Assembly (NCBI RefSeq): GCF_001280005.1
Contig: NZ_LGDW01000455.1
Span: forward strand, 1-64,000
Length of the DNA: 64,000 nucleotides
DNA from: Streptomyces sp. NRRL WC-3618
GTDB lineage: Bacteria > Actinomycetota > Actinomycetes > Streptomycetales > Streptomycetaceae
Direction: 5' to 3'
Made by a program: the position numbers and the translations under genes. Position 1 is the stretch's first letter. Each line of letters begins with the position of its first letter. The notes beneath the pieces were generated by a model. It saw only the letters and a list, made by a program, of their open reading frames with translations. It made no database searches and had not been told where the DNA came from. This document shows, in pieces, positions 39,382 to 48,709 of this stretch.

Positions 39382-40325
39382 GCGCGGGCCTCGGTGCCGG
39401 CCGCCGTTTCGACCACGATGACCGTCTTGCCGCGCGCGTGGCCCTCCTCGACCGTGCGCAGGGCCTCCCCGGCCCGGTCGAGCGGGAAGGTGCCGGTCAC
39501 GTGCGGGGTCAGGTCGCCGCGTACGACGAGGTCCGCGACCGCTTCGAGGACGGCGGTGTTGCGGGCGCGGGCGACCCGGGCGCCGCCCAGTGCCGCCGCG
39601 GCCTCGGCGGTGGCGCCCGCCGTGACCAGCTTCGTGCGGTCGGTCAGCAGGGTCGCGGCCTCGGCGAGCACCTCGCCGCCGACCAGGTCGTAGACGCCGT
39701 CGACGCCCTCTGGGGCAGCCGCCCGCACCCGCTCGGCCAGCCCGGGGCCGGACGGGACGTGCACCGCGCCCAGCGACTCGACGAAGTCCTTCTTGCCGTC
39801 GCTCGCGACGCCGACGACCCGCGCTCCCCGGCTTCGGGCGATCTGGAGGATCGCGGCGCCGACCCCGCCGCCCGCGCCAGTGACCAGCAGCGTCGCACCC
39901 TCGGGCAGGGCGAGCTGGCCCACGCCGTCGTACGCGGTGGCCGCCGCGACGGGCAGGGTCGCCGCGTCCGTGAAGGAGATCCCGGCGGGCTTGGCGGCGG
40001 TCACCGTGACCGGCAGCAGCGCGAACTCGGCGTAGCCGCCGGCGACCGGGTTGCCGAAGACCTCGTCCCCGACGGCGAACCCGGTGACGTCCGCGCCGAC
40101 CTCCGCGACGACCCCGGCGACCTCGTTGCCGAAGACGGCGGGCAGCTCACGTGCCGCTTCACCCACGCGGGCGTAGCCGCTGCGCTGCTTCGAGTCGACG
40201 GGGTTCACACCCGCCGCGCGCACCGCCACCAGCAGTTGTCCGGGGCCGGGGCGCGGCCGGTCCACGTCGACGAACGCCTCGGTCTCCGGACCACCGAACC
40301 GTGTGAAGACGTACGCCTTGGGCAT
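39378..40325 (-). CDS. NADPH:quinone oxidoreductase-type MDR protein
   Basis: 315 residues from ATG 40325. Zinc-free MDR of the quinone reductase/enoyl reductase group: PGPGQLLVAVRAAGVNPVDS, GNEVAGVV, and the NADPH loop VTGAGGGVGAAILQIA. No structural-zinc cysteines. It probably reduces a quinone or enone. Two copies of a 12-bp element lie just upstream of the start. Confidence 0.88.
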   Translation of the reverse strand: MPKAYVFTRFGGPETEAFVDVDRPRPGPGQLLVAVRAAGVNPVDSKQRSGYARVGEAARELPAVFGNEVAGVVAEVGADVTGFAVGDEVFGNPVAGGYAEFALLPVTVTAAKPAGISFTDAATLPVAAATAYDGVGQLALPEGATLLVTGAGGGVGAAILQIARSRGARVVGVASDGKKDFVESLGAVHVPSGPGLAERVRAAAPEGVDGVYDLVGGEVLAEAATLLTDRTKLVTAGATAEAAAALGGARVARARNTAVLEAVADLVVRGDLTPHVTGTFPLDRAGEALRTVEEGHARGKTVIVVETAAGTEARA

Positions 40326-40364
40326 CTGCTCCAACTTTCCTCGACCAATGGCTGACCAGCCGGC

Positions 40365-40408
40365 GCCGATCGCCGGCATCCGCACTCAACGGCAAGGCCG
40401 ATCGCCGG
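40365..40408. promoter_or_regulatory. Two direct copies of a 12-bp element, 32 bp apart
   Basis: GCCGATCGCCGG occurs at 40365-40376 and 40397-40408, upstream of the minus-strand quinone oxidoreductase. The 32-bp spacing is close to three helical turns, as for an operator bound by a regulator dimer pair. Each copy has a palindromic CGATCG core. Confidence 0.4.
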
Positions 40409-40556
40409 AGCGCTATTCCCCGGAGGTGCGAAGACCTGGGGAGAGTTCACACACCCGTGACGATCACCGCGGCCCCGGGGTCCGGGACCTTCGCGGCGAC
40501 CCCGTACGGTGGTAGGCGTACCCACTGACCAGGCCTGACCGTGAGGCATCCACCCT

Positions 40557-41154
<598 letters not shown>

Positions 41155-41162
<8 letters not shown>

Positions 41163-41913
41163 CACCTTTGTCCCGTCGACCGGGTTCGCGGTGCCGGGCC
41201 GGATCGCCGTGAGCAACCGGGAGGCGGCCCGCTGGCAGACGGCGACCCTCACCGAGGTCCGGCGGGAGACGCCCCACGCGTCCACGTTCCGGTTCGCGGT
41301 GCCCGGCTGGGCGGGTCATCTGCCCGGTCAGCATCTGATGCTGCGGCTGCGGGCCGACGACGGTTACACGGCCCAGCGCCACTATTCGATCGCGTCACCC
41401 CCGGACGACGCCGGGCACGTCGAACTGACCCTGGGCCACGTCGAGGGCGGCGAGGTCTCCGGCTGGTTCCACACGGTGGCAAAGCCCGGTGACGAGGTGG
41501 AGGTGCGCGGCCCGCTCAGCGGCTTCTTCGCCTGGCCGGGCGACCGGCCCGCGCTGCTGATCGGGGCCGGCTCCGGGGTCGTACCGCTGATGTCGATGGT
41601 CCGGCACCACCGCGCCCGCGGCCTGACCATGCCGCTGCGGCTGCTGGTGTCCGCGCGCGGCCCCGAGGAGCTGATCTACGCGCGGGAGTACGGGGCCGAG
41701 ACCACGCCCGTCTTCACCCGCCGGGCGCCCGAGGGAATGCCGGTCGGGCGGCTGTCGGCCGCCCAGGTGGCGCCGCTGCTGGCTGACGAGCAGCCGCCGG
41801 GGGGCTGGGAGGCGTATGTGTGCGGCTCCAACGCGTTCGCCGAGCACGCCTCACGGCTGCTCGTCGCGGCGGGCCAGCCCGTGGACCGGATCCGGATCGA
41901 ACGCTTCGGCTGA
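41155..41913 (+). CDS. FAD/NAD(P)H ferredoxin reductase-type partner
   Basis: 252 residues from GTG 41155. FNR fold: FAD motif R75-H-Y-S78 (RHYSIAS), nucleotide loop GAGSGVVPLMSM and C-terminal YVCGSNAFAEHASRLL. No iron-sulfur domain. It overlaps the molybdopterin gene by 8 bases, so it presumably moves electrons between NAD(P)H and the molybdenum centre. Confidence 0.88.
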
Positions 41914-42023
41914 GGCCACTGCGTGCGGTGGTGCGCCGGGCCCACGGGGGCGCGGGCCCGTTGTGCGCACTGACCCTCGTGCGCGGCTCCCGTTCGGTCG
42001 GTGTCGCGCGCGACGATGGGCGG

Positions 42024-42620
42024 GTGGGGGTCCCAGGGCGAACGCGGGTGTACGGCTGGCGCTGGCGACGCAATCCGCTGCGGCGCCGGTCGGACGTCGT
42101 GGAGGCGTGGACGGGGCTCGTTCTCGCCGTGCTGCTGTTCGTCGGCGCGCCCCTGGTCGGGGTGGTCGCGGCGCGGTGGGCGGACGACGAGGGGCGGGCG
42201 ACGGCAGCCGAGCAGCGTGCCGAGCGGCATCACGTCCGTGCGGTGGCCGTCGCCGGGGCCGGAGCCGGGGCGCTCCCGGTGCCGGCCGGCAGACAGTACC
42301 TGTACCGCGTACGGGTGCTGTGGACGGAGCCCGGGGCGGGGTCGCGCTCGGCGACGGCGCATGTGCCGGCCGGCACGCGGCGCGGTGACGCCGTCGACCT
42401 GTGGCTCGACGCGCGGGGGCGGACCGTCGCGCCGCCGCCGGGCGCCGCCGCGGTCCGGCAGCACTCGGTGGCGGTGGGGATCTGCGCCACGGGGGTGACC
42501 GCCGGGATCGTCCTCCTCGCCCGAACCGCCTTACGTCGTAAGGTCGTTCAGCGTCGCCTCGGAGAGTGGGAACGGGCGTGGGCGCGTACGGGACCGGAGT
42601 GGACGGGACGCCGGGCGTGA
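42024..42620 (+). CDS. Rv1733c-like two-helix membrane protein
   Basis: About 198 residues; GTG 42024 or 42048 are possible starts and neither has a strong ribosome binding site. The opening GWRWRRNPLRRRSDVVEAWTG followed by a hydrophobic segment (LVLAVLLFVGAPLVGVVAA) is typical of the Rv1733c family of actinobacteria. A soluble beta-rich loop (about 65-140) lies between it and a second membrane segment (VAVGICATGVTAGIVLLA); the end is basic. Function unknown. Confidence 0.78.
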   Translation: MGVPGRTRVYGWRWRRNPLRRRSDVVEAWTGLVLAVLLFVGAPLVGVVAARWADDEGRATAAEQRAERHHVRAVAVAGAGAGALPVPAGRQYLYRVRVLWTEPGAGSRSATAHVPAGTRRGDAVDLWLDARGRTVAPPPGAAAVRQHSVAVGICATGVTAGIVLLARTALRRKVVQRRLGEWERAWARTGPEWTGRRA

Positions 42621-42642
42621 CGGCCGCATCGCCCTCCGGCCG

Positions 42643-42888
42643 TCAGGCCATCGCCTGCATGCGGCGGGCGATGCGGCCGTGGTCGGTGAGCGCGTCCCGC
42701 CGGGGTGACGCGCCGTCCGGCCGCCGACAGGGTCGCGCGGGCCTCGGGCTCGGTCCGGCGGCGCCCACGGCGGTGACGCGCCCGCCGTCGACGGCCACCC
42801 ATCCGCCGGGAATCTCGCGCGCGTCGTCCACGACGAGCAGTTCGGCATCCCTGACCAGCAGTTCAACGGCAGTCGGCATGGGCGTCAT
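42643..42888 (-). pseudogene. Decayed amidohydrolase (8-oxoguanine deaminase-like) gene
   Basis: The first about 42 codons (VELLVRDAELLVVDDAREIPGG, WVAVDGGRVTAVGAAG) are the N-terminus of an amidohydrolase. The continuation TEPEARATLSAAGRRVTPAG is found in another frame of the same strand, showing a frameshift near 42750-42765. The expected metal-binding body (about 400 residues, starting THHH) is missing, and the frame ends with a short piece (ALTDHGRIARRMQ) that looks like the family C-terminus. So a frameshift plus a deletion of more than 1 kb. Confidence 0.7.
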
Positions 42889-42976
42889 GGTAGGGGCGCG
42901 CGGTTCTCTCGGGGGTCCTTCCTGGGGTTCGGGGCCTGGCGGGTCGTTTGCCCTCCCACGTACGGTGTGATCATCC

Positions 42977-42988
42977 GCAAGCGCTTGC
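42977..42988. promoter_or_regulatory. LacI-type operator upstream of the CE7 esterase
   Basis: GCAAGCGCTTGC is a perfect 12-bp palindrome with the central CG of LacI/GalR operators, 25 bases before the esterase start. This fits control by a sugar-responsive repressor. Confidence 0.6.
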
Positions 42989-43013
42989 CCCTACGTGACG
43001 AAGGCGGTCCTAC

Positions 43014-43982
43014 ATGGCCCAGTTCGACCTCCCCCTCGACGAACTCCACGAGTACCGCAGTGCGTCCGCCGAGCCCGCGGACTTCGACGCCTTCTGGTCC
43101 AAGACCCTCCAGGAGGCCCGGGAACACGATCTGGACGCCCGTTTCGAGCGGGTCGAGACCGGTCTGACCACGGTCGACGTGTACGACGTGACGTTCTCCG
43201 GATTCGGCGGCCACCCGGTGAAGGGCTGGCTGCGGCTGCCCGCCGGTGCCTCCGAACCGCTGCCGGTGGTCGTGGAGTTCATCGGGTACGGCGGCGGGCG
43301 CGGTCTGCCGCACGAGCATCTGCTGTGGGCGTCGACCGGCCGCGCCCACTTCTCCATGGACACGCGCGGCCAGGGCAGCGGGTGGGGCGGCGGTGGCGGC
43401 ACGGCGGACCCGGTGGGCCATGGACCCTCGTACCCCGGCTTCATGACCCGGGGCATCGACGCCCCCGAGAACTACTACTACCGGCGGGTGTACACGGACG
43501 CGGTGCGCGCGGTGGAGGCGGCCCGATCGCATCCGCTGGTCGACCCGTCGCGCACGGTGGCCCTGGGCAGCAGTCAGGGCGGCGGGATCGCGATCGCGGT
43601 CGGCGGGCTGGTCCCGGACCTGGTCGCGGTCGCCCCGGACGTGCCGTTCCTGTGCGACTTCCCGCGCGCGACAACCATCACGGACCGCCCCCCCTACCGC
43701 GAGATCGGCAGCTACCTCAAGACCCACCGGGGCCGCACCGCCGACGCCCTGAAGACGCTCGCCTACTTCGACGGCGTGCACTTCGCGGCGCGCGGCCGGG
43801 CCCCGGCCCTCTTCTCGACCGCGCTGGAGGACGCGACCTGCCCGCCTTCCACGGTGTTCGCGGCCTTCAACGCCTGGGCCCACGACGACAAGAAGGTCGA
43901 GGTCTACGACTTCAACGACCACGAGGGCGGCGGCCCCTTCCAGGAGGCTACGACGATGAGCTGGCTGCGCTCGTACGCCTGA
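43014..43982 (+). CDS. CE7 acetyl xylan esterase/cephalosporin C deacetylase
   Basis: 322 residues, no signal peptide. Alpha/beta hydrolase of carbohydrate esterase family 7: RGQGSGW, the nucleophile elbow GSSQGG (Ser187), the acid in LEDATCPP and the catalytic His in FNDHEGG. It removes acetyl groups from imported xylo-oligosaccharides inside the cell. Preceded by a LacI-type palindrome. Confidence 0.93.
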   Translation: MAQFDLPLDELHEYRSASAEPADFDAFWSKTLQEAREHDLDARFERVETGLTTVDVYDVTFSGFGGHPVKGWLRLPAGASEPLPVVVEFIGYGGGRGLPHEHLLWASTGRAHFSMDTRGQGSGWGGGGGTADPVGHGPSYPGFMTRGIDAPENYYYRRVYTDAVRAVEAARSHPLVDPSRTVALGSSQGGGIAIAVGGLVPDLVAVAPDVPFLCDFPRATTITDRPPYREIGSYLKTHRGRTADALKTLAYFDGVHFAARGRAPALFSTALEDATCPPSTVFAAFNAWAHDDKKVEVYDFNDHEGGGPFQEATTMSWLRSYA

Positions 43983-44102
43983 CGGTCCATGGGCGGCACT
44001 GGTCGATGACGACGCCTTCCGCGCGATCCGACCAGTCGGTATGTTCCTCGGTGCCGGGTCACAGCGTCGTGGCCCGGTTTTCCGGCGGACCAGGGAGGGC
44101 CC

Positions 44103-45269
44103 ATGTCCGAGCACGTGGCACACGTTCACGGCGACTGCGACACACGTTTCTCGGCGGTGCGCACGGCGTTCGAGGAGAACTTCCGCGACCGCGGGGAGCT
44201 GGGCGCCGCGGTGAGCGTCACCGTCGACGGCGAGACCGTGGTCGACCTGTGGGGCGGCTGGGCCGACTCGGGGCGCACGCGCGCGTGGGAGCGCGACACG
44301 CTCGTCAACGTGTGGTCGACGTCGAAAGGTCCGACGGCGCTGTGCGCGCACATCCTCGCCGACCGGGGGCTGCTGGACCTCGACGCCCCGGTGGCCGCGT
44401 ACTGGCCGGAGTTCGCGGCGGCCGGCAAGGAGGGCGTCCTCGTACGGCATCTGCTGTCGCACCGCGCGGGCCTGTCCGGCCTGCGGGAGCCGCACTCGCT
44501 CGCCCAGCTCTACGACTGGGAGCTGACGACCGGCCGGCTGGCGGCGACGGAGCCCTGGTGGGAGCCGGGAACGCGGTCCGGGTACCACGCGCTGACGTAC
44601 GGCTTCCTGGTCGGTGAGGTGGTCCGCCGGGTGTCGGGGCTGCTGCCGAGCGCCTTCCTGGAGCGCGAGGTGACCGGGCCGCTGGGCATCGACTTCCGCC
44701 TCGGACTGCCCGAGAAGGAGGCCGGGCGGGCCGCCGAGCTGGTGCGGCCACCGGCCGCCTCGGCCAGCGAACAGGCCGCGGTCTTCGCCCAGTTGACGCC
44801 CGCCGCGATCGCCGCCCTGGCCAACCCCCTCGCGGGCGCCGCCGAGGCGAACAGCCCCGAATGGCGGGCCGCCGAGATACCGGCCGCGAACGGCCACGGC
44901 ACGGCGCGCGCGATCGCCGCCCTGTACGGCGTGTTCGCCGGCCAGGGCTCGTACGGCGGGCGGCGCGTCCTGTCCTCCGAGGCGGCCGAGCGGGTGCGCG
45001 AGGGCCAGGGCCGCGTCCGCGACCTGGTGCTCGGCGCGGGTCTCGGCCACGACACGGAGATCGGGCTCGGGCTGTGGCTGAGCGGCCCGGACGGCTCGTA
45101 CGGGCCGAATCCGAGGGCGTACGGCCATGACGGCTTCGGCGGCTCCTGCGGACTGGCCGACCCGGATGGGCGAGTGTCGCTGGGGTATGTCATGAACCGC
45201 ATGGGCCCTCACATCGCCGACGACCCGCGGAAGATGGCGCTGGTCGAAGCGCTCTACAGCGCACTCTGA
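44103..45269 (+). CDS. Serine hydrolase of the beta-lactamase/esterase B family
   Basis: 388 residues, ATG with AGGGAGG upstream, no signal peptide. The class C beta-lactamase fold is shown by S72-T-S-K75, the Tyr in SGYHALTYG and HDGFGG in place of KTG. This combination belongs to EstB-type esterases and lactamase-like proteins rather than resistance enzymes. Substrate unknown. Confidence 0.88.
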   Translation: MSEHVAHVHGDCDTRFSAVRTAFEENFRDRGELGAAVSVTVDGETVVDLWGGWADSGRTRAWERDTLVNVWSTSKGPTALCAHILADRGLLDLDAPVAAYWPEFAAAGKEGVLVRHLLSHRAGLSGLREPHSLAQLYDWELTTGRLAATEPWWEPGTRSGYHALTYGFLVGEVVRRVSGLLPSAFLEREVTGPLGIDFRLGLPEKEAGRAAELVRPPAASASEQAAVFAQLTPAAIAALANPLAGAAEANSPEWRAAEIPAANGHGTARAIAALYGVFAGQGSYGGRRVLSSEAAERVREGQGRVRDLVLGAGLGHDTEIGLGLWLSGPDGSYGPNPRAYGHDGFGGSCGLADPDGRVSLGYVMNRMGPHIADDPRKMALVEALYSAL

Positions 45270-45438
45270 ACCGAAGTAAGGACCGCAGTGTGCAAGTGAG
45301 CCGTACACCACGGGCGGCAGGTGTAGTCAGATGACAGATTCCGTGCAGTCCGTGCGCGCATAGCTTGGAGGCACGGCATCCGACGGCGCGCCGCAGACCC
45401 GGCGCCCGTCGGACGAAGTCCTCTTCCGAAAGGCACGC

Positions 45439-46260
45439 ATGAGCACCTTCACCACCTCCGACGGCACCGAGATCTTCTTCAAGGACTGGGGCACGGGGCA
45501 GCCGGTGGTGTTCAGCCACGGCTGGCCGCTGAACGCGGACGCGTGGGACGGTCAAGCCCGTCTGGTCGCCGAGAACGGCTTCCGGGCCATCGCGCACGAC
45601 CGGCGAGGGCACGGCCGTTCCGCGCAGCCGTGGCAGGGCAACCACATGGACCAGTACGCGGACGACCTGGGCGAACTGATCGAGTCACTGGACCTCGACA
45701 ACGTCATCCTCGTGGGCCACTCCACCGGCGGCGGCGAGGTGACCCGCTACATCGGCCGGCACGGCACGGCGCGGGTCGCCAAGGTCGTCCTGCTGGGCGC
45801 GGTGCCGCCGCTGATGCTCAAGACGGAAACCAACCCCGAGGGCACGCCCATCGAGGCCTTCGACGGCATCCGGGCGGGCGTCGAGGCGGACCGTTCGCAG
45901 TTCTACCGGGACCTCAGCGAGGCCTTCTTCGGCTTCAACCGGCCGGACGCGACCCCGTCCGAGGGCATGCGCCGCATGTTCTGGCTGTGGAGCATGCAGG
46001 TCGGGCTCAAGGCGGCCTACGACTGCGTCAAGCAGTTCTCGGAGTCCGACTTCACCGAGGACCTGGGCCGCATCGACGTGCCCACGCTGATCGCGCACGG
46101 CGGCGACGACCAGATCGTGCCGATCGCCGCCTCGGCGGAAAAGACGGCGCAGCTGGTCAAGGACGCGACGCTGAAGGTCTACCCGGGCGCCCCGCACGGC
46201 CTGGTGGGCGACTTCGAGAAGGCGTTCAACGCCGACCTGCTGGCCTTCGTCAAGAGCTGA
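45439..46260 (+). CDS. Alpha/beta hydrolase (non-heme haloperoxidase/perhydrolase type)
   Basis: 273 residues, GAAAGG upstream of the ATG. The motifs [31 protein letters not shown] (Ser95), the acid in [11 protein letters not shown] and the His in PGAPHGL give a complete triad. This group was named after Streptomyces non-heme chloroperoxidases; in vivo they are likely esterases. It overlaps the end of the converging methyltransferase gene by 11 bases. Confidence 0.9.
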   Translation: MSTFTTSDGTEIFFKDWGTGQPVVFSHGWPLNADAWDGQARLVAENGFRAIAHDRRGHGRSAQPWQGNHMDQYADDLGELIESLDLDNVILVGHSTGGGEVTRYIGRHGTARVAKVVLLGAVPPLMLKTETNPEGTPIEAFDGIRAGVEADRSQFYRDLSEAFFGFNRPDATPSEGMRRMFWLWSMQVGLKAAYDCVKQFSESDFTEDLGRIDVPTLIAHGGDDQIVPIAASAEKTAQLVKDATLKVYPGAPHGLVGDFEKAFNADLLAFVKS

Positions 46261-47032
46261 CCGGATACCCGCCGGCAGTCCGTGTCGCCACCACCATCCG
46301 GCAGCGCGGACTGCCGTCCGGGCGTCGCCCGAAGCCGGGCAGGGCGCAGGTCTCCACTGCGAAGCCGGCGTGCGTCAACTCCCTTCGTACGTCCGCCAGT
46401 CGGAAGTCCCGGTAGTACATGACGAACGGCGGCCGCCAGACGGCGTTGCGCACCCTCATCACCGCGTCGAAGCCCAGCAGCGCCCAGTAGGCGCGTGTTC
46501 CCGGCCGGGCCGGGGCCCCGATGGGGAACGCGAAACGCCCTCCCTGCCGCAGTACGGAGTGGACCTGGGCGAACAGTCCCGGCAGCTCGCCCGGCAGGAA
46601 GTGCCCGAACGCCCCGAAGCTGACCACCAGATCGAAGGCGGGCGCGACGGAGGGGGCGGCGGCGAAGGGAAGGGAGCGTGCGTCGCCGCGAACCAGGGCG
46701 ACACGCGGCCCGCCATTGTCCTGGCCCGCCTCCGCCGTAACCCGCCGCCGGGCCACCTCCAGCATGCCCGCGCTGATGTCGACGCCGGTGACACTCCCCC
46801 GGCACACCTGTTCAAGCACGGTCAGACCGGCGCCGGTACCGCAGCACAGGTCGAGGCCGTCGTCGAAGGGGCCGAGCGGGACGAGCGCCGACGCCACCGC
46901 GTCGAGGACGCTGTCCGGTGTGCGGAACGGCGTGTGGTCGAACTTCGCCGCGAGCAGGTCGTAGCCGTGTTCCACGGACGACAGCGCCTGCACGGCGAGT
47001 TCACGGAGTGTGGGGCCTTCGGGGCTGAACAT
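46250..47032 (-). CDS. Class I SAM-dependent methyltransferase
   Basis: 260 residues. SAM loop [17 protein letters not shown], acidic GVDISAGML, and motif IV region [13 protein letters not shown]. No clue to the substrate. Divergent from the SnoaL-like gene and tail-to-tail with the haloperoxidase-type gene. Confidence 0.85.
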   Translation of the reverse strand: MFSPEGPTLRELAVQALSSVEHGYDLLAAKFDHTPFRTPDSVLDAVASALVPLGPFDDGLDLCCGTGAGLTVLEQVCRGSVTGVDISAGMLEVARRRVTAEAGQDNGGPRVALVRGDARSLPFAAAPSVAPAFDLVVSFGAFGHFLPGELPGLFAQVHSVLRQGGRFAFPIGAPARPGTRAYWALLGFDAVMRVRNAVWRPPFVMYYRDFRLADVRRELTHAGFAVETCALPGFGRRPDGSPRCRMVVATRTAGGYPVSS

Positions 47033-47108
47033 CGGCCCAGCTTAGAAGGAGTCCGCACGTCGGTGCGTTGTCCGCCCGCACGGACGGTTCACCCCTTAGG
47101 ATGAACGG

Positions 47109-47510
47109 ATGCGCGCATTTCGTGAGGCAGTGGAGGCCCGTGATCTCGACGCCGTCGAGGCTCTGTTGGCGGAGAACGTCGTGTTCACCAGTCCGGTCGC
47201 GTTCCGGCCGTACCCCGGGAAGGCGATCACCGCGGCGATCCTGCGCGCGGTGATCCGGGTCTTCGAGGACTTCCGGTACGAGCGGGAGATCGGCGCACCC
47301 GACAGTCGTGACCACGCGCTCGTGTTCACGGCGCGGGTCGGCGGGCGCGAACTCCAGGGCTGCGACTTCCTGCATCTCGACGCGGACGGCCTGATCGACG
47401 AGCTGACCGTCATGGTCCGCCCGCTGTCGGCCGCGCAGGAGCTGGCGGCGGCCATGGGCGCCCAGTTCGAGCGGATCGCCCAGGAGGCGCAGGCCGCCGG
47501 GTCCGCCTGA
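47109..47510 (+). CDS. SnoaL-like/NTF2-fold protein
   Basis: 133 residues with the NTF2/SnoaL pattern: an N-terminal helix pair (FREAVEARDLDAVEALLAE), VVFTSPVAFRPYPGK, and a C-terminal sheet (FLHLDADGLIDELTVMVRPL). Such proteins bind small ligands or act as cyclases/isomerases; nothing here indicates which. Upstream of a methyltransferase gene, with a 44-base gap. Confidence 0.8.
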   Translation: MRAFREAVEARDLDAVEALLAENVVFTSPVAFRPYPGKAITAAILRAVIRVFEDFRYEREIGAPDSRDHALVFTARVGGRELQGCDFLHLDADGLIDELTVMVRPLSAAQELAAAMGAQFERIAQEAQAAGSA

Positions 47511-47554
47511 GCGGGGCGGTTCCGGCAGCGGGCGCGTTTTGGTTGGATGACCTC

Positions 47555-48382
47555 ATGAGCGCCGACGAGCACGCGCGGATGATGCGGGCCAACGAAGCCA
47601 ACTGGGACGCCCGCACCCCCGTCCATCTCGCCAGCCGTTTCTACGGCCTGGGTGAGAGCCTCGATCCGTCACGCTGGTTCGCCTCCTGGGAATGGGACGA
47701 CCTCGGCGCACTGGCCGACCGTGACGTGCTCCATCTCCAGTGCCACCTCGGCACGGAGACCCTCGCCTTCGCGGAGCGTGGCGCGCGGGCCGTCGGGCTC
47801 GACTTCTCCGAGGCGTCCGTGACCGCCGCGCGCGGCATCGCAGCGAAGGCGGGCCTCGACGTGACCTACGTACAGGCGAACGTGTACGACGCCGTCCAGG
47901 CCCTGGAGCAGCGGCGGTTCGACGTCGTGTACACCGGGAAGGGCGCCCTGTGCTACCTGCCCGACCTGACGCGCTGGGCGGAGACGGTTGCCCAACTCCT
48001 GCGCGTCGGCGGCCTGTTGTACATCGTGGAGTTCCACCCGCTGCTCAACTCCCTGGGCCCGAAGCCCGCTCCGGACGACACCGGTGAACTTCTGCTGCGG
48101 CACGACTACTTGGGTGCGCGAGGCGCCGTGCACCGTGACGCGACGTTCACGTACACCGACGGGCCGGCCGTGGCGGGGGCGACCGAGAGCTTCGAGTGGA
48201 TGCACGGAATGGACGAGGTCGTCAACGCGTTGATCGGGGCGGGACTGACCATCCGGCGGCTGCGCGAGAGCGACGAACTGCCGTGGCCGCGCTGGCCCCG
48301 GATGGAACGTACGGCGTCAGGCTGGTGGCGGTTGCCCGAGCCTCGCATCCCGCTCCTCTACGGGCTCCTCGCGAGCCGCTGA
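47555..48382 (+). CDS. SAM-dependent methyltransferase
   Basis: 275 residues from ATG 47555 (an upstream TTG at 47543 is less likely). N-terminal WDARTPVHLASRFYG, SAM loop VLHLQCHLGTETLAFAERGARAVGLDFS, and YTGKGALCYLPDL. A common Streptomyces family of unknown substrate. Confidence 0.85.
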   Translation: MSADEHARMMRANEANWDARTPVHLASRFYGLGESLDPSRWFASWEWDDLGALADRDVLHLQCHLGTETLAFAERGARAVGLDFSEASVTAARGIAAKAGLDVTYVQANVYDAVQALEQRRFDVVYTGKGALCYLPDLTRWAETVAQLLRVGGLLYIVEFHPLLNSLGPKPAPDDTGELLLRHDYLGARGAVHRDATFTYTDGPAVAGATESFEWMHGMDEVVNALIGAGLTIRRLRESDELPWPRWPRMERTASGWWRLPEPRIPLLYGLLASR

Positions 48383-48709
48383 GTCACAACTCACCGCCGT
48401 ACCCGCGTATCGTGTGGTAGCGTTCCATCAGTATCTGTGTAAGTCCCACTCTGGGCGCCGGTGCGAGTTCCTTCTCAGTTCGCTGACCCGCCCGTCGGAT
48501 TCCGATCGGCGCATCAGCTCTTCCGACACCACCTCACCAGCGGCGACGACGTAGTTCTGCCGCGCCGCCGAGGTGTTGCTGTCTCCCGCCGCCCGTAGCG
48601 CGCTCTGAGCGCTCGGTTCTCGCGGCCTCTCCCCCGCACCTTCCTTCCGCTTCATCCTCCGCGTGCCTCATGCGGCATGCGTCCACGTCCGTGAAAGGAC
48701 TCTCCGACC
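48383..48709 (+). promoter_or_regulatory. C-rich leader of the rho paralogue
   Basis: 327 bases without a gene. The last part is pyrimidine-rich: in 48625-48660 I count 21 C, 10 T, 2 A and only 3 G, remarkable in a genome rich in both G and C. Unstructured C-over-G stretches are what Rho binds, so autoregulation by premature termination, as in E. coli rho, is plausible. GAAAGGA before the start is the likely ribosome binding site. Confidence 0.5.
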
